Origin: CAZAQS01 sp964486825
GTDB lineage: Bacteria > Chloroflexota > Anaerolineae > Anaerolineales > UBA4823
DNA length: 17,011 nucleotides
Reading direction: 5' to 3'
NCBI GenBank assembly: GCA_964486825.1
Contig: CAZAQS010000095.1
Coordinates: 1-17,011, forward strand
Part shown: positions 5,995-13,272 of the stretch, in pieces
How positions within the stretch are numbered: the first letter of the stretch is position 1
How the letters are laid out: each line of letters opens with the position of its first letter
Notes under the pieces: model-generated
Told to the model about the DNA's origin: nothing
Databases searched by the model: none
What the model saw: the letters and a program-made list of their open reading frames with translations, nothing else
Made by a program: the position numbers and the translations under genes

Positions 5995-6897
5995 CTACTG
6001 GCTGGTGAGCACCACCGCGTTCTGGGAGGGGTCCCTTACCAGGCGCCCCTCATTCACCTCTTCCACCACGATCCCGGCCTCCCGTACGCGCTGCAAGACC
6101 TCCTCCAGCTCCTTCTCATCCGGTAGGACAACGGTGAAATAGCGTAAGCCCAGCGCATCCGGGGGCGGCGGGGGAGCGCCTTCGCCTTGCCAGGTGTTGA
6201 AGCCGATATGGTGGTGGTAGCCGCCGGCGGAGGCCATCCCCATGCGGAAAGAGCGGCCGATGCCCATGTTATCGAACCCCAGCACCCCGTGATAGAAGTC
6301 CATGCTGTCATCCAGGCTGGCAGTGTACAGGTGCACGTGTCCAATCACCGTGGTAGGCGGCATGCGCTGGTCCAACCGCTCGAAATCATGCGCTGTAAGG
6401 TGGGTGAAGAGCTCATCCACATCCAGCGGCTCGCGCCCGTTGCTGGGGGTGCCGTCGGCATGCCGGGCGACCAGCTCCCCATTGGCGAATTCGAAGATAC
6501 CGTCCTCCGGGGTATCCGTGTACAGCTCGATCGTATTGCCCTCCACATCATCCAGGTAAGTAGTCTTGGTCATAACGTGGTCGGTGGGATGGTTGGGGTA
6601 GCGAAGCGAAAACAGGCGCGCGATCGCCCGCGCCAGCTCGCGCCGGTCGGGAAGCAGGATGGCGAAATGGTAGATGCCCGTCACACCGCGATAACGGCGC
6701 GCCCCTGGGACCTGGGTCAAGCGCAGCAGGTCGCCTCGCCCGGCGCCCAGGCCGGCCGAATCCCCCTCCTGCCAGTGCAGCTGCAAGCCCAGCACCTCCT
6801 GGTAGAAGGGTAGCTGGCGCTCCAGGTCGGCAACGTTCAGATGCACGTGGCCGACGCGGGTGTCCGGGTGGATTCGGGTTGGCGGACTGGCTGTCAT
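5995..6897 (-). CDS. Two-domain VOC (catechol 2,3-dioxygenase-like) protein
   Basis: A 300-residue protein made of two vicinal-oxygen-chelate modules, the arrangement of type I extradiol ring-cleavage dioxygenases and CatE-like proteins. Module 1 (about 14-130) keeps a full metal triad candidate: H17 (VGHVHLNV), H77 (IYHFAI) and E124 (NTIELYTD). Module 2 (about 184-300) keeps H187 (IGHVHLY) and the YHHHIGFNTW signature (227-236). The residue aligned with E124 is V296 (NAVVLTS), so this module has lost the acidic ligand. The metal site is therefore expected in the N-terminal module. The substrate, perhaps a catechol or another aromatic, is not determined. Start: AGGAGGG just upstream of the ATG. 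The UbiA prenyltransferase follows in the same direction, so a shared aromatic or quinone pathway is possible (inference). Confidence 0.88.
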   Translation of the reverse strand: MTASPPTRIHPDTRVGHVHLNVADLERQLPFYQEVLGLQLHWQEGDSAGLGAGRGDLLRLTQVPGARRYRGVTGIYHFAILLPDRRELARAIARLFSLRYPNHPTDHVMTKTTYLDDVEGNTIELYTDTPEDGIFEFANGELVARHADGTPSNGREPLDVDELFTHLTAHDFERLDQRMPPTTVIGHVHLYTASLDDSMDFYHGVLGFDNMGIGRSFRMGMASAGGYHHHIGFNTWQGEGAPPPPPDALGLRYFTVVLPDEKELEEVLQRVREAGIVVEEVNEGRLVRDPSQNAVVLTSQ

Positions 6898-6994
6898 ATT
6901 CCCTCCTGATCAGCAACCTTGCTGAGCTTTACTGTGCAGGTTTAAAATGCCTTCCCCTCGCTTTGAGGGGTTTGCCTGTAGCTTCACCATTATA
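6898..6994 (-). promoter_or_regulatory. Promoter and two-hairpin leader of the VOC gene
   Basis: A perfect minus-strand TATAAT at 6989-6994 has only a poor -35 at 16-18 bp. Transcription from it would begin near 6982 and give an 85-nt leader. The leader holds two stem-loops: CCCCTC/GAGGGG with a 5-nt loop (6954-6970) and CAGCAA/TTGCTG with a 2-nt gap (6911-6924). The second lies next to the Shine-Dalgarno, so it may affect translation or be an operator. Confidence 0.4.
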
Positions 6995-7038
6995 GCCGAC
7001 AAATATGACAGACATCCTCATTTTTACTTCTCCTGATA

Positions 7039-7044
7039 TACAAT
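7039..7044 (+). promoter_or_regulatory. -10 box giving a possible leaderless transcript
   Basis: TACAAT ends six bases before the ATG at 7051, so transcription would start on the A of the start codon. No convincing Shine-Dalgarno is present (only AAGG 2 nt from the ATG) and no -35 is clear. The arrangement matches that at 181-197. Confidence 0.4.
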
Positions 7045-7050
7045 AAGGCC

Positions 7051-7494
7051 ATGAAATGGAAATGGAGCAATATCCCCATCCCAGAGGTTTACCTGGTCAC
7101 CCTCCTGGCAGGCGCGGGCCTGCACTTCATCAGGCCTCGTCGCATCACGAAAGCCAGCCGGGCCAGGCAGGCCAGCGGCCTCTTCAACCTTTCCATTGGC
7201 CTCCTGCTGGCTGCCTGGAGCGTAGTTTCCGCCGGCGAACGCGACCTGGACAAGCCACCCGCCCTGGTCAGCCAGGGAGCCTACCGCCTCAGCCGCAACC
7301 CTATGTACCTGGCCTGGACCTTCCTCTCCTCCGGCCTGGCTCTGCTCCTCAACTCGCTCTGGATGCTCGCCGGGCTGCCATTGGCCTTCCTGTATCTTCA
7401 CTTCATCGAGATCCCACGTGAAGAAGCCCTCCTGGCGGAGAGCTTCGGGGAAGAGTACCGGGAATACCGGCGCAAGGTGCGCCGGTATCTGTGA
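7051..7494 (+). CDS. Isoprenylcysteine/phospholipid-type membrane methyltransferase
   Basis: A 147-residue membrane protein of the ICMT/PEMT-like methyltransferase superfamily, which uses S-adenosylmethionine at the membrane. The diagnostic stretch LVSQGAYRLSRNPMYLAWT (72-90) carries the G-AYR-x-x-RNP-x-Y core. The C-terminus has the conserved IPREEALLAESFGEEYREY followed by KVRRYL, where E124/E125 and the FG.EY..Y..V.RY pattern close the SAM site. Three to four hydrophobic helices are visible. Bacterial members mostly have unknown substrates (lipid, isoprenoid or small hydrophobic amine). It is divergent from the VOC gene and convergent with the flavoprotein gene, so it is probably a single-gene unit. 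Length is normal for short bacterial members. Confidence 0.85.
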   Translation: MKWKWSNIPIPEVYLVTLLAGAGLHFIRPRRITKASRARQASGLFNLSIGLLLAAWSVVSAGERDLDKPPALVSQGAYRLSRNPMYLAWTFLSSGLALLLNSLWMLAGLPLAFLYLHFIEIPREEALLAESFGEEYREYRRKVRRYL

Positions 7495-7550
7495 TTGTAA
7501 GAAGGTCCGGACTACCCAGCAGTCTTATCCGGTTGGGCCCCGGTCAGCTC

Positions 7551-8678
7551 TCACTTCCTGACCAGCGAGCTGGCCTGGCTCTCTTGCATTGCAACGCCCC
7601 GTGTGAACGGTTTCGATCGGGCAGCGATATGGTGAACAATATACTTAGCATCCCTACCCACGCCATGTACCATACTAGACGATACCGCGAAAAGGAAGGT
7701 CAGGCCGACGAAGTAAAGCCCTGGCTGGCTAGTCACCACCCCGCGTTCGTGCAGCGGTCCCTCCTCACCGAGGCCGGGCAGGTCGATCCAGGAGAAGCCG
7801 GGTTGGAATCCCGTGCTCCAGATGATATTGGTCACTTCGAGGCTGCTGCCACCCTCCAGTACGGGCAACCCATCCCTTGCACCCACCGTCTTCGGCACTC
7901 GTTGAACCCCAACGGCCTCCAAATCTTTGGGCATGACACGGACGAGAGGTTGGCCTTTGGAGAGCAGCTTCCTTCGCATCTTCCGGCCGACCGGTGTATT
8001 GACGGTCAGCAGACGGTGGAACAAAACCCGGACAAACAGGCGTGCTAAAAACAACCGGTATGGCAGGCCTCCAAGTTTGAACGGGATGTGGCCGGTATCC
8101 CTTCCTGACAGCCAGGTCGGGAATTTTCGCGCTACCTCAATGGCGATCTCGGCTCCCGAGTTGCCTGCTCCCACGATCAGGACGCCGCCATCCTGCAATT
8201 GCGAAGAGTTCAGGTATTCGCTCGAATGCAGCTGGAGAATGCCAGGATGGAGCTCTTTGGCAAACGGCGGCACCCGTGGCTTCTGCCAGTTCGACATAGC
8301 CACCACTACATTGTCGGCCTCGAACCGCAGGTCTCCGGCTGTGATCACGAACCGGCCATCAACCCTCGTGAGGCGGTCCACCTTAACGCCCGTCCGGATG
8401 GGCAGCTCGAAGCGCTTGGCATAAGCCTCCAGGTAGTCGGCCATCTCGTCCTTGGTTGGAAAGTAGTAAGCCCGGGCCGGGAAGGGCATACCGTCCAGCC
8501 CATTAAAGCGGGCCGGGGTGAATAGGCGCAGCGAGTCCCACCGCTTCCGCCACGAGTCGCCGGTGCGCTCGTTCGCGTCCAGGATAACAAAATTCTGCTC
8601 CTGCTGCTTCAGATAATAGCCGGTCACCAGACCGGCTTGCCCACCGCCGATCACGATCGTATCGTATTTTATGTTCAT
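7551..8678 (-). CDS. FAD/NADPH flavoprotein monooxygenase-like protein
   Basis: A 375-residue flavoprotein of the flavin-containing monooxygenase / CzcO-like group. FAD-binding GGGQAG is at 11-16 just after the N-terminal strand (YDTIVI), and GDSW at 40-43 follows the family pattern. The NADPH-binding GAGNSGAE is at 170-177. The later WSTGFQP (287-293) corresponds to the conserved ATG-type linker motif. The classical FxGxxxHxxxY fingerprint appears only in weakened form (LHPGILQLHSSEY, 143-155). Substrates may range from ketones to amines or sulfides and cannot be assigned. The ATG at 8678 is preferred over the in-frame ATG at 8690 because the GGAGG at 8684-8688 is spaced for it. It starts 24 bp after the stop of the SemiSWEET-like gene, so the two are co-transcribed. 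Confidence 0.9.
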   Translation of the reverse strand: MNIKYDTIVIGGGQAGLVTGYYLKQQEQNFVILDANERTGDSWRKRWDSLRLFTPARFNGLDGMPFPARAYYFPTKDEMADYLEAYAKRFELPIRTGVKVDRLTRVDGRFVITAGDLRFEADNVVVAMSNWQKPRVPPFAKELHPGILQLHSSEYLNSSQLQDGGVLIVGAGNSGAEIAIEVARKFPTWLSGRDTGHIPFKLGGLPYRLFLARLFVRVLFHRLLTVNTPVGRKMRRKLLSKGQPLVRVMPKDLEAVGVQRVPKTVGARDGLPVLEGGSSLEVTNIIWSTGFQPGFSWIDLPGLGEEGPLHERGVVTSQPGLYFVGLTFLFAVSSSMVHGVGRDAKYIVHHIAARSKPFTRGVAMQESQASSLVRK

Positions 8679-8683
8679 GATTT

Positions 8684-8688
8684 CCTCC
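8684..8688 (-). promoter_or_regulatory. Ribosome binding site fixing the 8678 start
   Basis: GGAGG with a 5-nt spacer to the ATG at 8678. It overlaps the alternative upstream ATG at 8690, which has no Shine-Dalgarno of its own, so the protein begins MNIKYD. Confidence 0.75.
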
Positions 8689-8702
8689 ATTTTGTAGCGT
8701 GT

Positions 8703-8993
8703 TTACTTTCTGCCACTCACCAATTCCATTCGCCTTTCATAGCGCAAATACCAGACCAGCATCATCGCGGTGGTCACCAGGTAAAAAGTATGCAGAAGCC
8801 AGATTGGGCCAGGAGGCAGGCTGAAGACATAAATGGAATGGATGATATTGCCGATATTTGCCAGCAATATATTTCCCAGGCTGTAGGAACCCAGGTCCTT
8901 GGTGAGAAAAGCCTTGCCCAGCATCGGGAACGTACTGAGCGCAAAGATGATCGTCGAGATCGAGCCGGCTATGATTGGCAGATTGATATCCAT
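8703..8993 (-). CDS. SemiSWEET / PQ-loop-like small membrane protein
   Basis: A 96-residue protein with three predicted helices, at about 5-25, 36-57 and 64-83, the layout of a half-transporter SemiSWEET. The segment STFPMLGKAFLTKDLGSYSL (20-39) resembles the PQ-loop region (xPQ..K..KTK....S), with P-M replacing P-Q. The loop after helix 2 (SLPPGP) and the last helix also fit. SemiSWEETs work as dimers that move small sugars down their gradient; the substrate here is unknown and the family call is tentative. A GGAGG Shine-Dalgarno lies upstream of the ATG. It is the first gene of a two-gene unit with the flavoprotein. Confidence 0.65.
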   Translation of the reverse strand: MDINLPIIAGSISTIIFALSTFPMLGKAFLTKDLGSYSLGNILLANIGNIIHSIYVFSLPPGPIWLLHTFYLVTTAMMLVWYLRYERRMELVSGRK

Positions 8994-9039
8994 AGGTTTA
9001 CCCTCCTACTCCGAAACCCATTATCCGAAAGACAGTTTA

Positions 9040-9074
9040 AGCATAGCAAATAGAACAGCCCGGGTCATGCCCGG
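9040..9074 (-). promoter_or_regulatory. Candidate promoter and palindrome for the SemiSWEET-flavoprotein unit
   Basis: Minus-strand ATGACC (9068-9063) and TATGCT (9045-9040) are 17 bp apart, and TGC precedes the -10 as in extended -10 promoters. Each box matches the consensus at four of six positions. An inverted repeat CCGGG-5-CCCGG (9060-9074) overlaps the -35, so a repressor or activator may bind there. Expected transcription start is near 9033. Confidence 0.4.
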
Positions 9075-9131
9075 AATGGGGTATTCAAGCGGGGTATATT
9101 GTTTTGGAGCTATTAGTGAGGGATGAGATCT

Positions 9132-11801
9132 CTACTGGAGCAAACCCAGCTCCCTGGCCCGGGCTACGGCTTCCGTGCGGTTACTGGTTCCCAGTTTCCC
9201 AGAGATGCTGGCGACGTGCTTTTTAACAGTTTCAGGAGAAATGACGAACTGCCCGGCGATTTCGCGGTTGGTCAGGCCGGCGGCCAGCCGTTCCAGGATT
9301 TCCTGCTCCCTGGGGGTGAGCGGCTCCGGCAACGCCTGGAGGGTCGAAGCAGGCTCGGAAAGGTCTCCTCCGAAGGCCTCCAACAGCTTCGTAACGTACT
9401 CCCCCATCACGCCCCGAGCCTTGGCTTCCTGGAGCAGCCGGCCCATGGGCAACCCGAGATCTACATACCGCCTCAGGTAGCCCTCCGGCTTGGCTATGCG
9501 TAAAGAACCCTCCAGGCTGCTCAACGCCCCGCCCACGTCCCCAAGCCGCCATCTGGCAACCGCCTCGACCGCCAGCGTCTCGATCAACAGCCCTGCCCGC
9601 CCCTGGCCTTCCACCCTTGTCAACAACCGCTCGAGCAGCCTCTGGGCCCGCTCGATGGATCCCAGGTCCCCTTTCTCGATCAGGACTCTGGCGATGCCTG
9701 GCTCGAGCTCTTCCATCTCCGGGCGCGACTCCATGTCGCCGCTCTCCATTACCTCATCGACCCAGTCTACAGCCGTCCTCAGCCTGTTCTCCGCCATCCA
9801 TAGGTCGAGCTGGCAGCGATCGTAGTTGGCAGACCATTCAGGGAAAGGAGCCCGTTCTATCAGGGGTCGGGCTTGCTCGAGGTAACCTGCAGCAGCCTCG
9901 ACTTCACCCCTGGCCAGGCTCATGCGAGCAGACAGAATATAGGCCGCAATCTGGGTGCGCACGTCCCCACCCAGCTCGGCCCGCTCCAGTCCGCGCGAAA
10001 GGTAATCGGAAGCTTTCTCCAGCTCGTTCCACTCGTAGAACAGCTCAGCCATGCGGGTATAGATCCAGCCGGTTACGGGTAGCGGAATGCGCCCCCAGTT
10101 CCCCCTGTCCTGGATCGAGGCCAGGGCCTTCTCCCAAAAACCAGCCGCGCTTCGCAAGCGTCCCTGTCGTAGCTCGAGGTCTGCCAGGGCCCCGTATAAA
10201 TGTCCGGAACCAACCCTGATGGCCGGCGAGTTGGTGAATTCGAGAGCCTTCAGATAGGATTGGCGTGCATCTTCCCACAGGCCTTTCTGGCGATAGGTAT
10301 CTCCGAGGGCCGCGTAGATCCCCGGCCGGAAGCCAAGGTCCTCATCCGGTAGATCTTGCAGGGCTTGCCCGGCGTACGTTACTGCCATGGTCAGGTCGTT
10401 CCCCGTGCATGCCATGAAACAACGAATGGCCTTCACGCGCGCCAGTTGACGGCGAGTATTATCATTTTCAGGTGGCGTCAGGCTTTTTTCCACCTGGTCG
10501 ATAACCTGCAGAGAAGCCTCGAAAGCCCCGCTATAAGCCAGGTATCCCGCCCGGGCCAGGCCCAGTTCGGGGTAGGCAGACGACCAATCCGGAGGCAGAG
10601 CGTCGATCCAACGTTTCAGAACGCTTAGCTCCCCCGCCAGGAGCTTGGCATTCGTGTAACGTTCTAAAACCAGCGCCACCAAATCCAGGTCACCTGCCGC
10701 CAGTGCGTGCTGGTATGCCTGCTCCGGTAGATCTTGCTCCAGGTGCCAGCCAGCAGCCCGGCGATGGAGTTCGGCGATCTGGCTGGGTTGGCGGCGCGTA
10801 AGCTCCTCCTGAAGGTAATCCGCGAATAAGCGGTGGTAGCGAAACCACTCCCGGCTGTTGTCCAGTGGGACGATAAACAGGTTTTCGCGCTCCAATCTCT
10901 CCAGCAGCCTCTGCCCATCTTCCACCCCGGTGACCGTTTCACACAGCCGGGCGGTTAGTTGGCTCAAGATGCTTGTCTCGAGCAGGAAACGTTGCAGATC
11001 CTCCGGTAGACCAGCGAGCACCTCCTGGCTAAGGTAATCCGCAATGAAGCGTTGCTTACCCGTCAAAGCCGGCTGTTCGGCTGAATGATGGCTGCGCCCG
11101 TAGGTGAGCCGCACCAGGCGCAGGCCGGCCGCCCAGCCTTCCGTTTTCTCGTGCAGCACTTCAAGCTCGTCCCTGCGGAGATCGAGCTGTTCCAGGTTAT
11201 TAAAGAAGTCCTCGATCTCTTCCAGCCAGAACTTCAGCTCCCCTGCCTTCAGCTCCAGCATCTGCGCCCGGGCCCGGTAGCGAGCCAGGGGCAAGGGTGG
11301 ATCAGATCGGGTGGACAGGACGATATGCAGGGATTGCGGCAGGTGGTCGAGCAGGTAAGTCAACGCCTGGTGAATGGAAGGATCCTCCACCACGTGGTAA
11401 TCATCCAGGACCACCGTCGTATGCCCTGGCATTTCATCGGCGAGATTGATGAAGGCAGCCAGCACGGGTTGTATCTCCGGCATGCTCCCCTCGAGCATGA
11501 CGCCAAGTGCGCTTTCCTGGATTGCCGGTTGGATCTGCTCCCAGGCTCGGAACAAATAGCGCAAGAAGCGCGACAGGTCATTATCCTCCTCGCTGAGCGA
11601 TACCCACGCCACCGGGTATTGGCTGCCACGCGCCCACTGGGACAGGAGGGTGGTCTTTCCATAACCAGCCGGCGCGGCAACCAGGACCAGCCTGCAACCT
11701 GGCAGTCCGCTCTCCAAAGCCTGTACCAGGCGAGAGCGCATGACCGTCCTTTCCGCCACGGGAGGGATATGTACTTTCGTCTGCAGCAACAGGGTTTCCA
11801 T
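9132..11801 (-). CDS. MalT-like LuxR-family transcriptional activator
   Basis: An 889-residue regulator of the large ATP-binding LuxR (LAL) / MalT class. Such proteins are activated by ATP plus an inducer and bind DNA through a C-terminal helix-turn-helix. The N-terminal NTPase has Walker A APAGYGKTT (43-51) and Walker B VVLDDYH (130-136), followed by the STRSDPPLPLARYR sensor segment. A long helical, TPR-like region spans about 400-800. The LuxR-type HTH is at 828-889 (LTPREQEILERLAAGLTNREI). Length is normal for the class (about 900). The start is preceded by AAAGG and a near-consensus promoter. It is divergent from the serine protease gene, which is a natural regulatory target, and is followed on the same strand by the SemiSWEET-flavoprotein pair. 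The inducer is unknown. Confidence 0.95.
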   Translation of the reverse strand: METLLLQTKVHIPPVAERTVMRSRLVQALESGLPGCRLVLVAAPAGYGKTTLLSQWARGSQYPVAWVSLSEEDNDLSRFLRYLFRAWEQIQPAIQESALGVMLEGSMPEIQPVLAAFINLADEMPGHTTVVLDDYHVVEDPSIHQALTYLLDHLPQSLHIVLSTRSDPPLPLARYRARAQMLELKAGELKFWLEEIEDFFNNLEQLDLRRDELEVLHEKTEGWAAGLRLVRLTYGRSHHSAEQPALTGKQRFIADYLSQEVLAGLPEDLQRFLLETSILSQLTARLCETVTGVEDGQRLLERLERENLFIVPLDNSREWFRYHRLFADYLQEELTRRQPSQIAELHRRAAGWHLEQDLPEQAYQHALAAGDLDLVALVLERYTNAKLLAGELSVLKRWIDALPPDWSSAYPELGLARAGYLAYSGAFEASLQVIDQVEKSLTPPENDNTRRQLARVKAIRCFMACTGNDLTMAVTYAGQALQDLPDEDLGFRPGIYAALGDTYRQKGLWEDARQSYLKALEFTNSPAIRVGSGHLYGALADLELRQGRLRSAAGFWEKALASIQDRGNWGRIPLPVTGWIYTRMAELFYEWNELEKASDYLSRGLERAELGGDVRTQIAAYILSARMSLARGEVEAAAGYLEQARPLIERAPFPEWSANYDRCQLDLWMAENRLRTAVDWVDEVMESGDMESRPEMEELEPGIARVLIEKGDLGSIERAQRLLERLLTRVEGQGRAGLLIETLAVEAVARWRLGDVGGALSSLEGSLRIAKPEGYLRRYVDLGLPMGRLLQEAKARGVMGEYVTKLLEAFGGDLSEPASTLQALPEPLTPREQEILERLAAGLTNREIAGQFVISPETVKKHVASISGKLGTSNRTEAVARARELGLLQ

Positions 11802-11842
11802 TCGGTTACCTTTATTAATACCAATAATGTCCAGTTATATTT

Positions 11843-11871
11843 ATCATATCCTGGAGAGGAGTGCGTGTCAA
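11843..11871 (-). promoter_or_regulatory. Sigma-70 promoter of the MalT-like gene
   Basis: On the minus strand TTGACA (11871-11866) and TATGAT (11848-11843) are 17 bp apart. The -35 is perfect and the -10 matches five of six. The leader is about 35-40 nt. Confidence 0.75.
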
Positions 11872-11944
11872 TTGCTTGGGGAGACCTGGTGGTACGGCTT
11901 TTGGATCACAGCAGGTAAAGGACAACTCCCAATTCAAAAAACAG

Positions 11945-11973
11945 TTGACTCTTCTGCAATTAATCGGTATATT
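11945..11973 (+). promoter_or_regulatory. Sigma-70 promoter of the protease gene
   Basis: TTGACT (11945-11950) and TATATT (11968-11973) are 17 bp apart, each with one mismatch to consensus. Transcription would start near 11980 and give a leader of about 146 nt that contains the inverted repeat at 12074-12101. This lies back-to-back with the MalT-like promoter in the 324-nt gap. Confidence 0.6.
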
Positions 11974-12073
11974 TGGATTATATTTATCTATTATTTAGAG
12001 TGAAGGATGGGGCATAGACACTCTGAATAATTTCCAAGATACCCAATTTAACAAATTTTCTAATCCGATCAAC

Positions 12074-12101
12074 TTGCATAGCACAAGCACCGGCTATGCA
12101 A
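12074..12101. promoter_or_regulatory. Perfect 9-bp inverted repeat before the protease gene
   Basis: TTGCATAGC and GCTATGCAA are perfect inverted copies separated by 10 nt, ending 12 nt before the AGGAGG Shine-Dalgarno. It may be an RNA hairpin in the leader that affects translation or stability, or a dimeric regulator site. Its position downstream of the proposed promoter favours the hairpin or a roadblock repressor. Confidence 0.55.
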
Positions 12102-12125
12102 ACCACAATAATCAGGAGGAAAATC

Positions 12126-12914
12126 ATGAAAAAACGAATCACCATTTCGGTCCTTGTCGTAGTCTTGCTGCTCGCCACGGCTATCCCGGCTGCTGCCATC
12201 GTCTGGGGCCAACCGGACGGGGACGACCACCCAATGGTCGGCCTGGTCGTGTTCGACGTAGGCGGCGTTCCTTCCCATCGCTGTTCAGGGACACTGCTCT
12301 CCCCGACCGTCTTGCTGACCGCCGGCCATTGCGCCTTTGGTACGGATGCCGCCAGGGTGTGGTTCGAGTCCGAGATTACCGACCCCTTCTACCCATTTTC
12401 CGGCGGTACATCCATCAGTGGAACTCCCTTCGCCCACCCCGACTATGATGACTTTGCCACCTTCCCCAACACCAGCGATGTAGGTGTTGTGATCCTGGAC
12501 GAACCCGTCCTTGGTGTGACCTATGCCTCGCTTGCAGAGGTGGGCGCACTGGATAGCCTGGCAACCCAGCGTGGCCGGCAGAATCAGCTCTTCACGATTG
12601 TGGGTTACGGGGTACAGAGCATTGTTCCTAACTTGATGGTAGACCTGGTCCGCTACCAGGGCAATCCAATGTTGGTCAACCTGAGGAGCGCCTATACGGA
12701 TGGCTTCAACCTCCACCTGTCCAGCAACCCCGGCAAACGCTCTCCTGGCGGCGCCTGCTTCGGCGACTCGGGTGGGCCGGCCTTCATTGGCGACTCGACC
12801 GTCGTCTCCGGTGTGGGTTCATTCGTCTTGAATCTCAATTGCGTAGGCGCTGGTTTCTACTACCGGGTCGATACGGCCCACGCCCAGGATTTCATCCTGA
12901 ATTTCCTTGATTAA
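12126..12914 (+). CDS. Secreted trypsin-like (S1) serine protease
   Basis: A 262-residue exported endopeptidase of the chymotrypsin fold. The catalytic triad is H68 (LLTAGHC), D118 (TSDVGVVIL) and S215 (GDSGGP). Cysteines C53/C69 bracket the histidine as in S1 enzymes, and C211/C239 may form a second bond. The signal peptide is MKKRITISVLVVVLLLATAIPAAA. The next residues, IVWG, stand in place of the canonical IVGG mature start, so signal peptidase cleavage alone would free the activating Ile without a propeptide. D214 is the expected partner of that N-terminus. The start at 12126 has AGGAGG six nt upstream. The in-frame ATG at 12096 is rejected because it has no Shine-Dalgarno and would put ten residues before the signal peptide. 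It is divergent from the MalT-like regulator and ends at a strong hairpin. Confidence 0.93.
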   Translation: MKKRITISVLVVVLLLATAIPAAAIVWGQPDGDDHPMVGLVVFDVGGVPSHRCSGTLLSPTVLLTAGHCAFGTDAARVWFESEITDPFYPFSGGTSISGTPFAHPDYDDFATFPNTSDVGVVILDEPVLGVTYASLAEVGALDSLATQRGRQNQLFTIVGYGVQSIVPNLMVDLVRYQGNPMLVNLRSAYTDGFNLHLSSNPGKRSPGGACFGDSGGPAFIGDSTVVSGVGSFVLNLNCVGAGFYYRVDTAHAQDFILNFLD

Positions 12915-12942
12915 GTAAAACCGGCACATTCAGATCATTGAA

Positions 12943-12984
12943 AACCGGGCTCATCCCTGTTTCGTGGATGAGCCTGGTTATTTA
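12943..12984. terminator. Bidirectional rho-independent terminator
   Basis: A 14-bp stem (AACCGGGCTCATCC pairing with GGATGAGCCTGGTT, one G-U pair) with a 9-nt loop. It is followed by ATTTAT on the plus strand and by TTTTC on the minus strand. It lies 28 nt after the protease stop and just beyond the stop of the convergent FGE-like scrap, so it can serve both. Confidence 0.8.
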
Positions 12985-12994
12985 TCGGAAAGCG

Positions 12995-13210
12995 TTATTC
13001 AGCCGGTCCGGGCGGGTTCCTGAGCGGCGATTCTCGGTAGTAGCCGGACTGGAACCAATCATCCACCCACTCCCAGGCGTTGACTGCCATTTCCAGGAGG
13101 CCGTAAGGGCTGGCTCCCTCCGGATAGCTGCCGCCAGGCCGGACGCTCTCCTGGCAATGGACGTAGGAAGTGCCGTCAAAGTAGGCAAAGTTGGTTATGC
13201 TGCAATCACA
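12995..13210 (-). pseudogene. C-terminal fragment of a formylglycine-generating-enzyme-like protein
   Basis: The minus strand encodes about 70 residues ending at a TAA (12997-12995). It contains FAYFDGTSYVHCQESVRPGG, then SPYGLLEMAVNAWEW, VDDWFQSGYYRESP and LRNPPGP. This is the C-terminal signature of the FGE-sulfatase (SUMF1) family (SPYGL.DM.GNVWEWV.DWY). The usual N-terminal 200 or so residues and any start codon are missing. Upstream, the sequence changes at about 13210 to the AT-rich promoter region of the GntR gene, where a breakpoint is likely. In the preserved part GNVWEW has become VNAWEW, which suggests decay. It explains most of the 415-nt stretch between the protease and the GntR gene. 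Confidence 0.75.
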
Positions 13211-13232
13211 ACCTATGACACCTCTTGTTAAC

Positions 13233-13261
13233 TTGACCCGTGTTTATTTTAAGCATATAAT
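13233..13261 (+). promoter_or_regulatory. Sigma-70 promoter of the GntR gene
   Basis: TTGACC (13233-13238) and TATAAT (13256-13261) are 17 bp apart, an almost perfect consensus promoter. Transcription should start near 13268. Confidence 0.8.
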
Positions 13262-13272
13262 GACAGTGTACC

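Noticed and set aside
7491..8048. Plus-strand open frame of 185 codons
   Set aside because: Antisense to the flavoprotein gene, which has full FAD and NADPH motifs. The product has no recognisable pattern.
11085..11918. Plus-strand open frame of 277 codons
   Set aside because: Antisense to the P-loop end of the MalT-like regulator, with Q-rich nonsense composition.
12938..13231. Plus-strand open frame after the protease
   Set aside because: It begins inside the terminator hairpin and is antisense to the FGE-like tail, whose signature motif is unmistakable.
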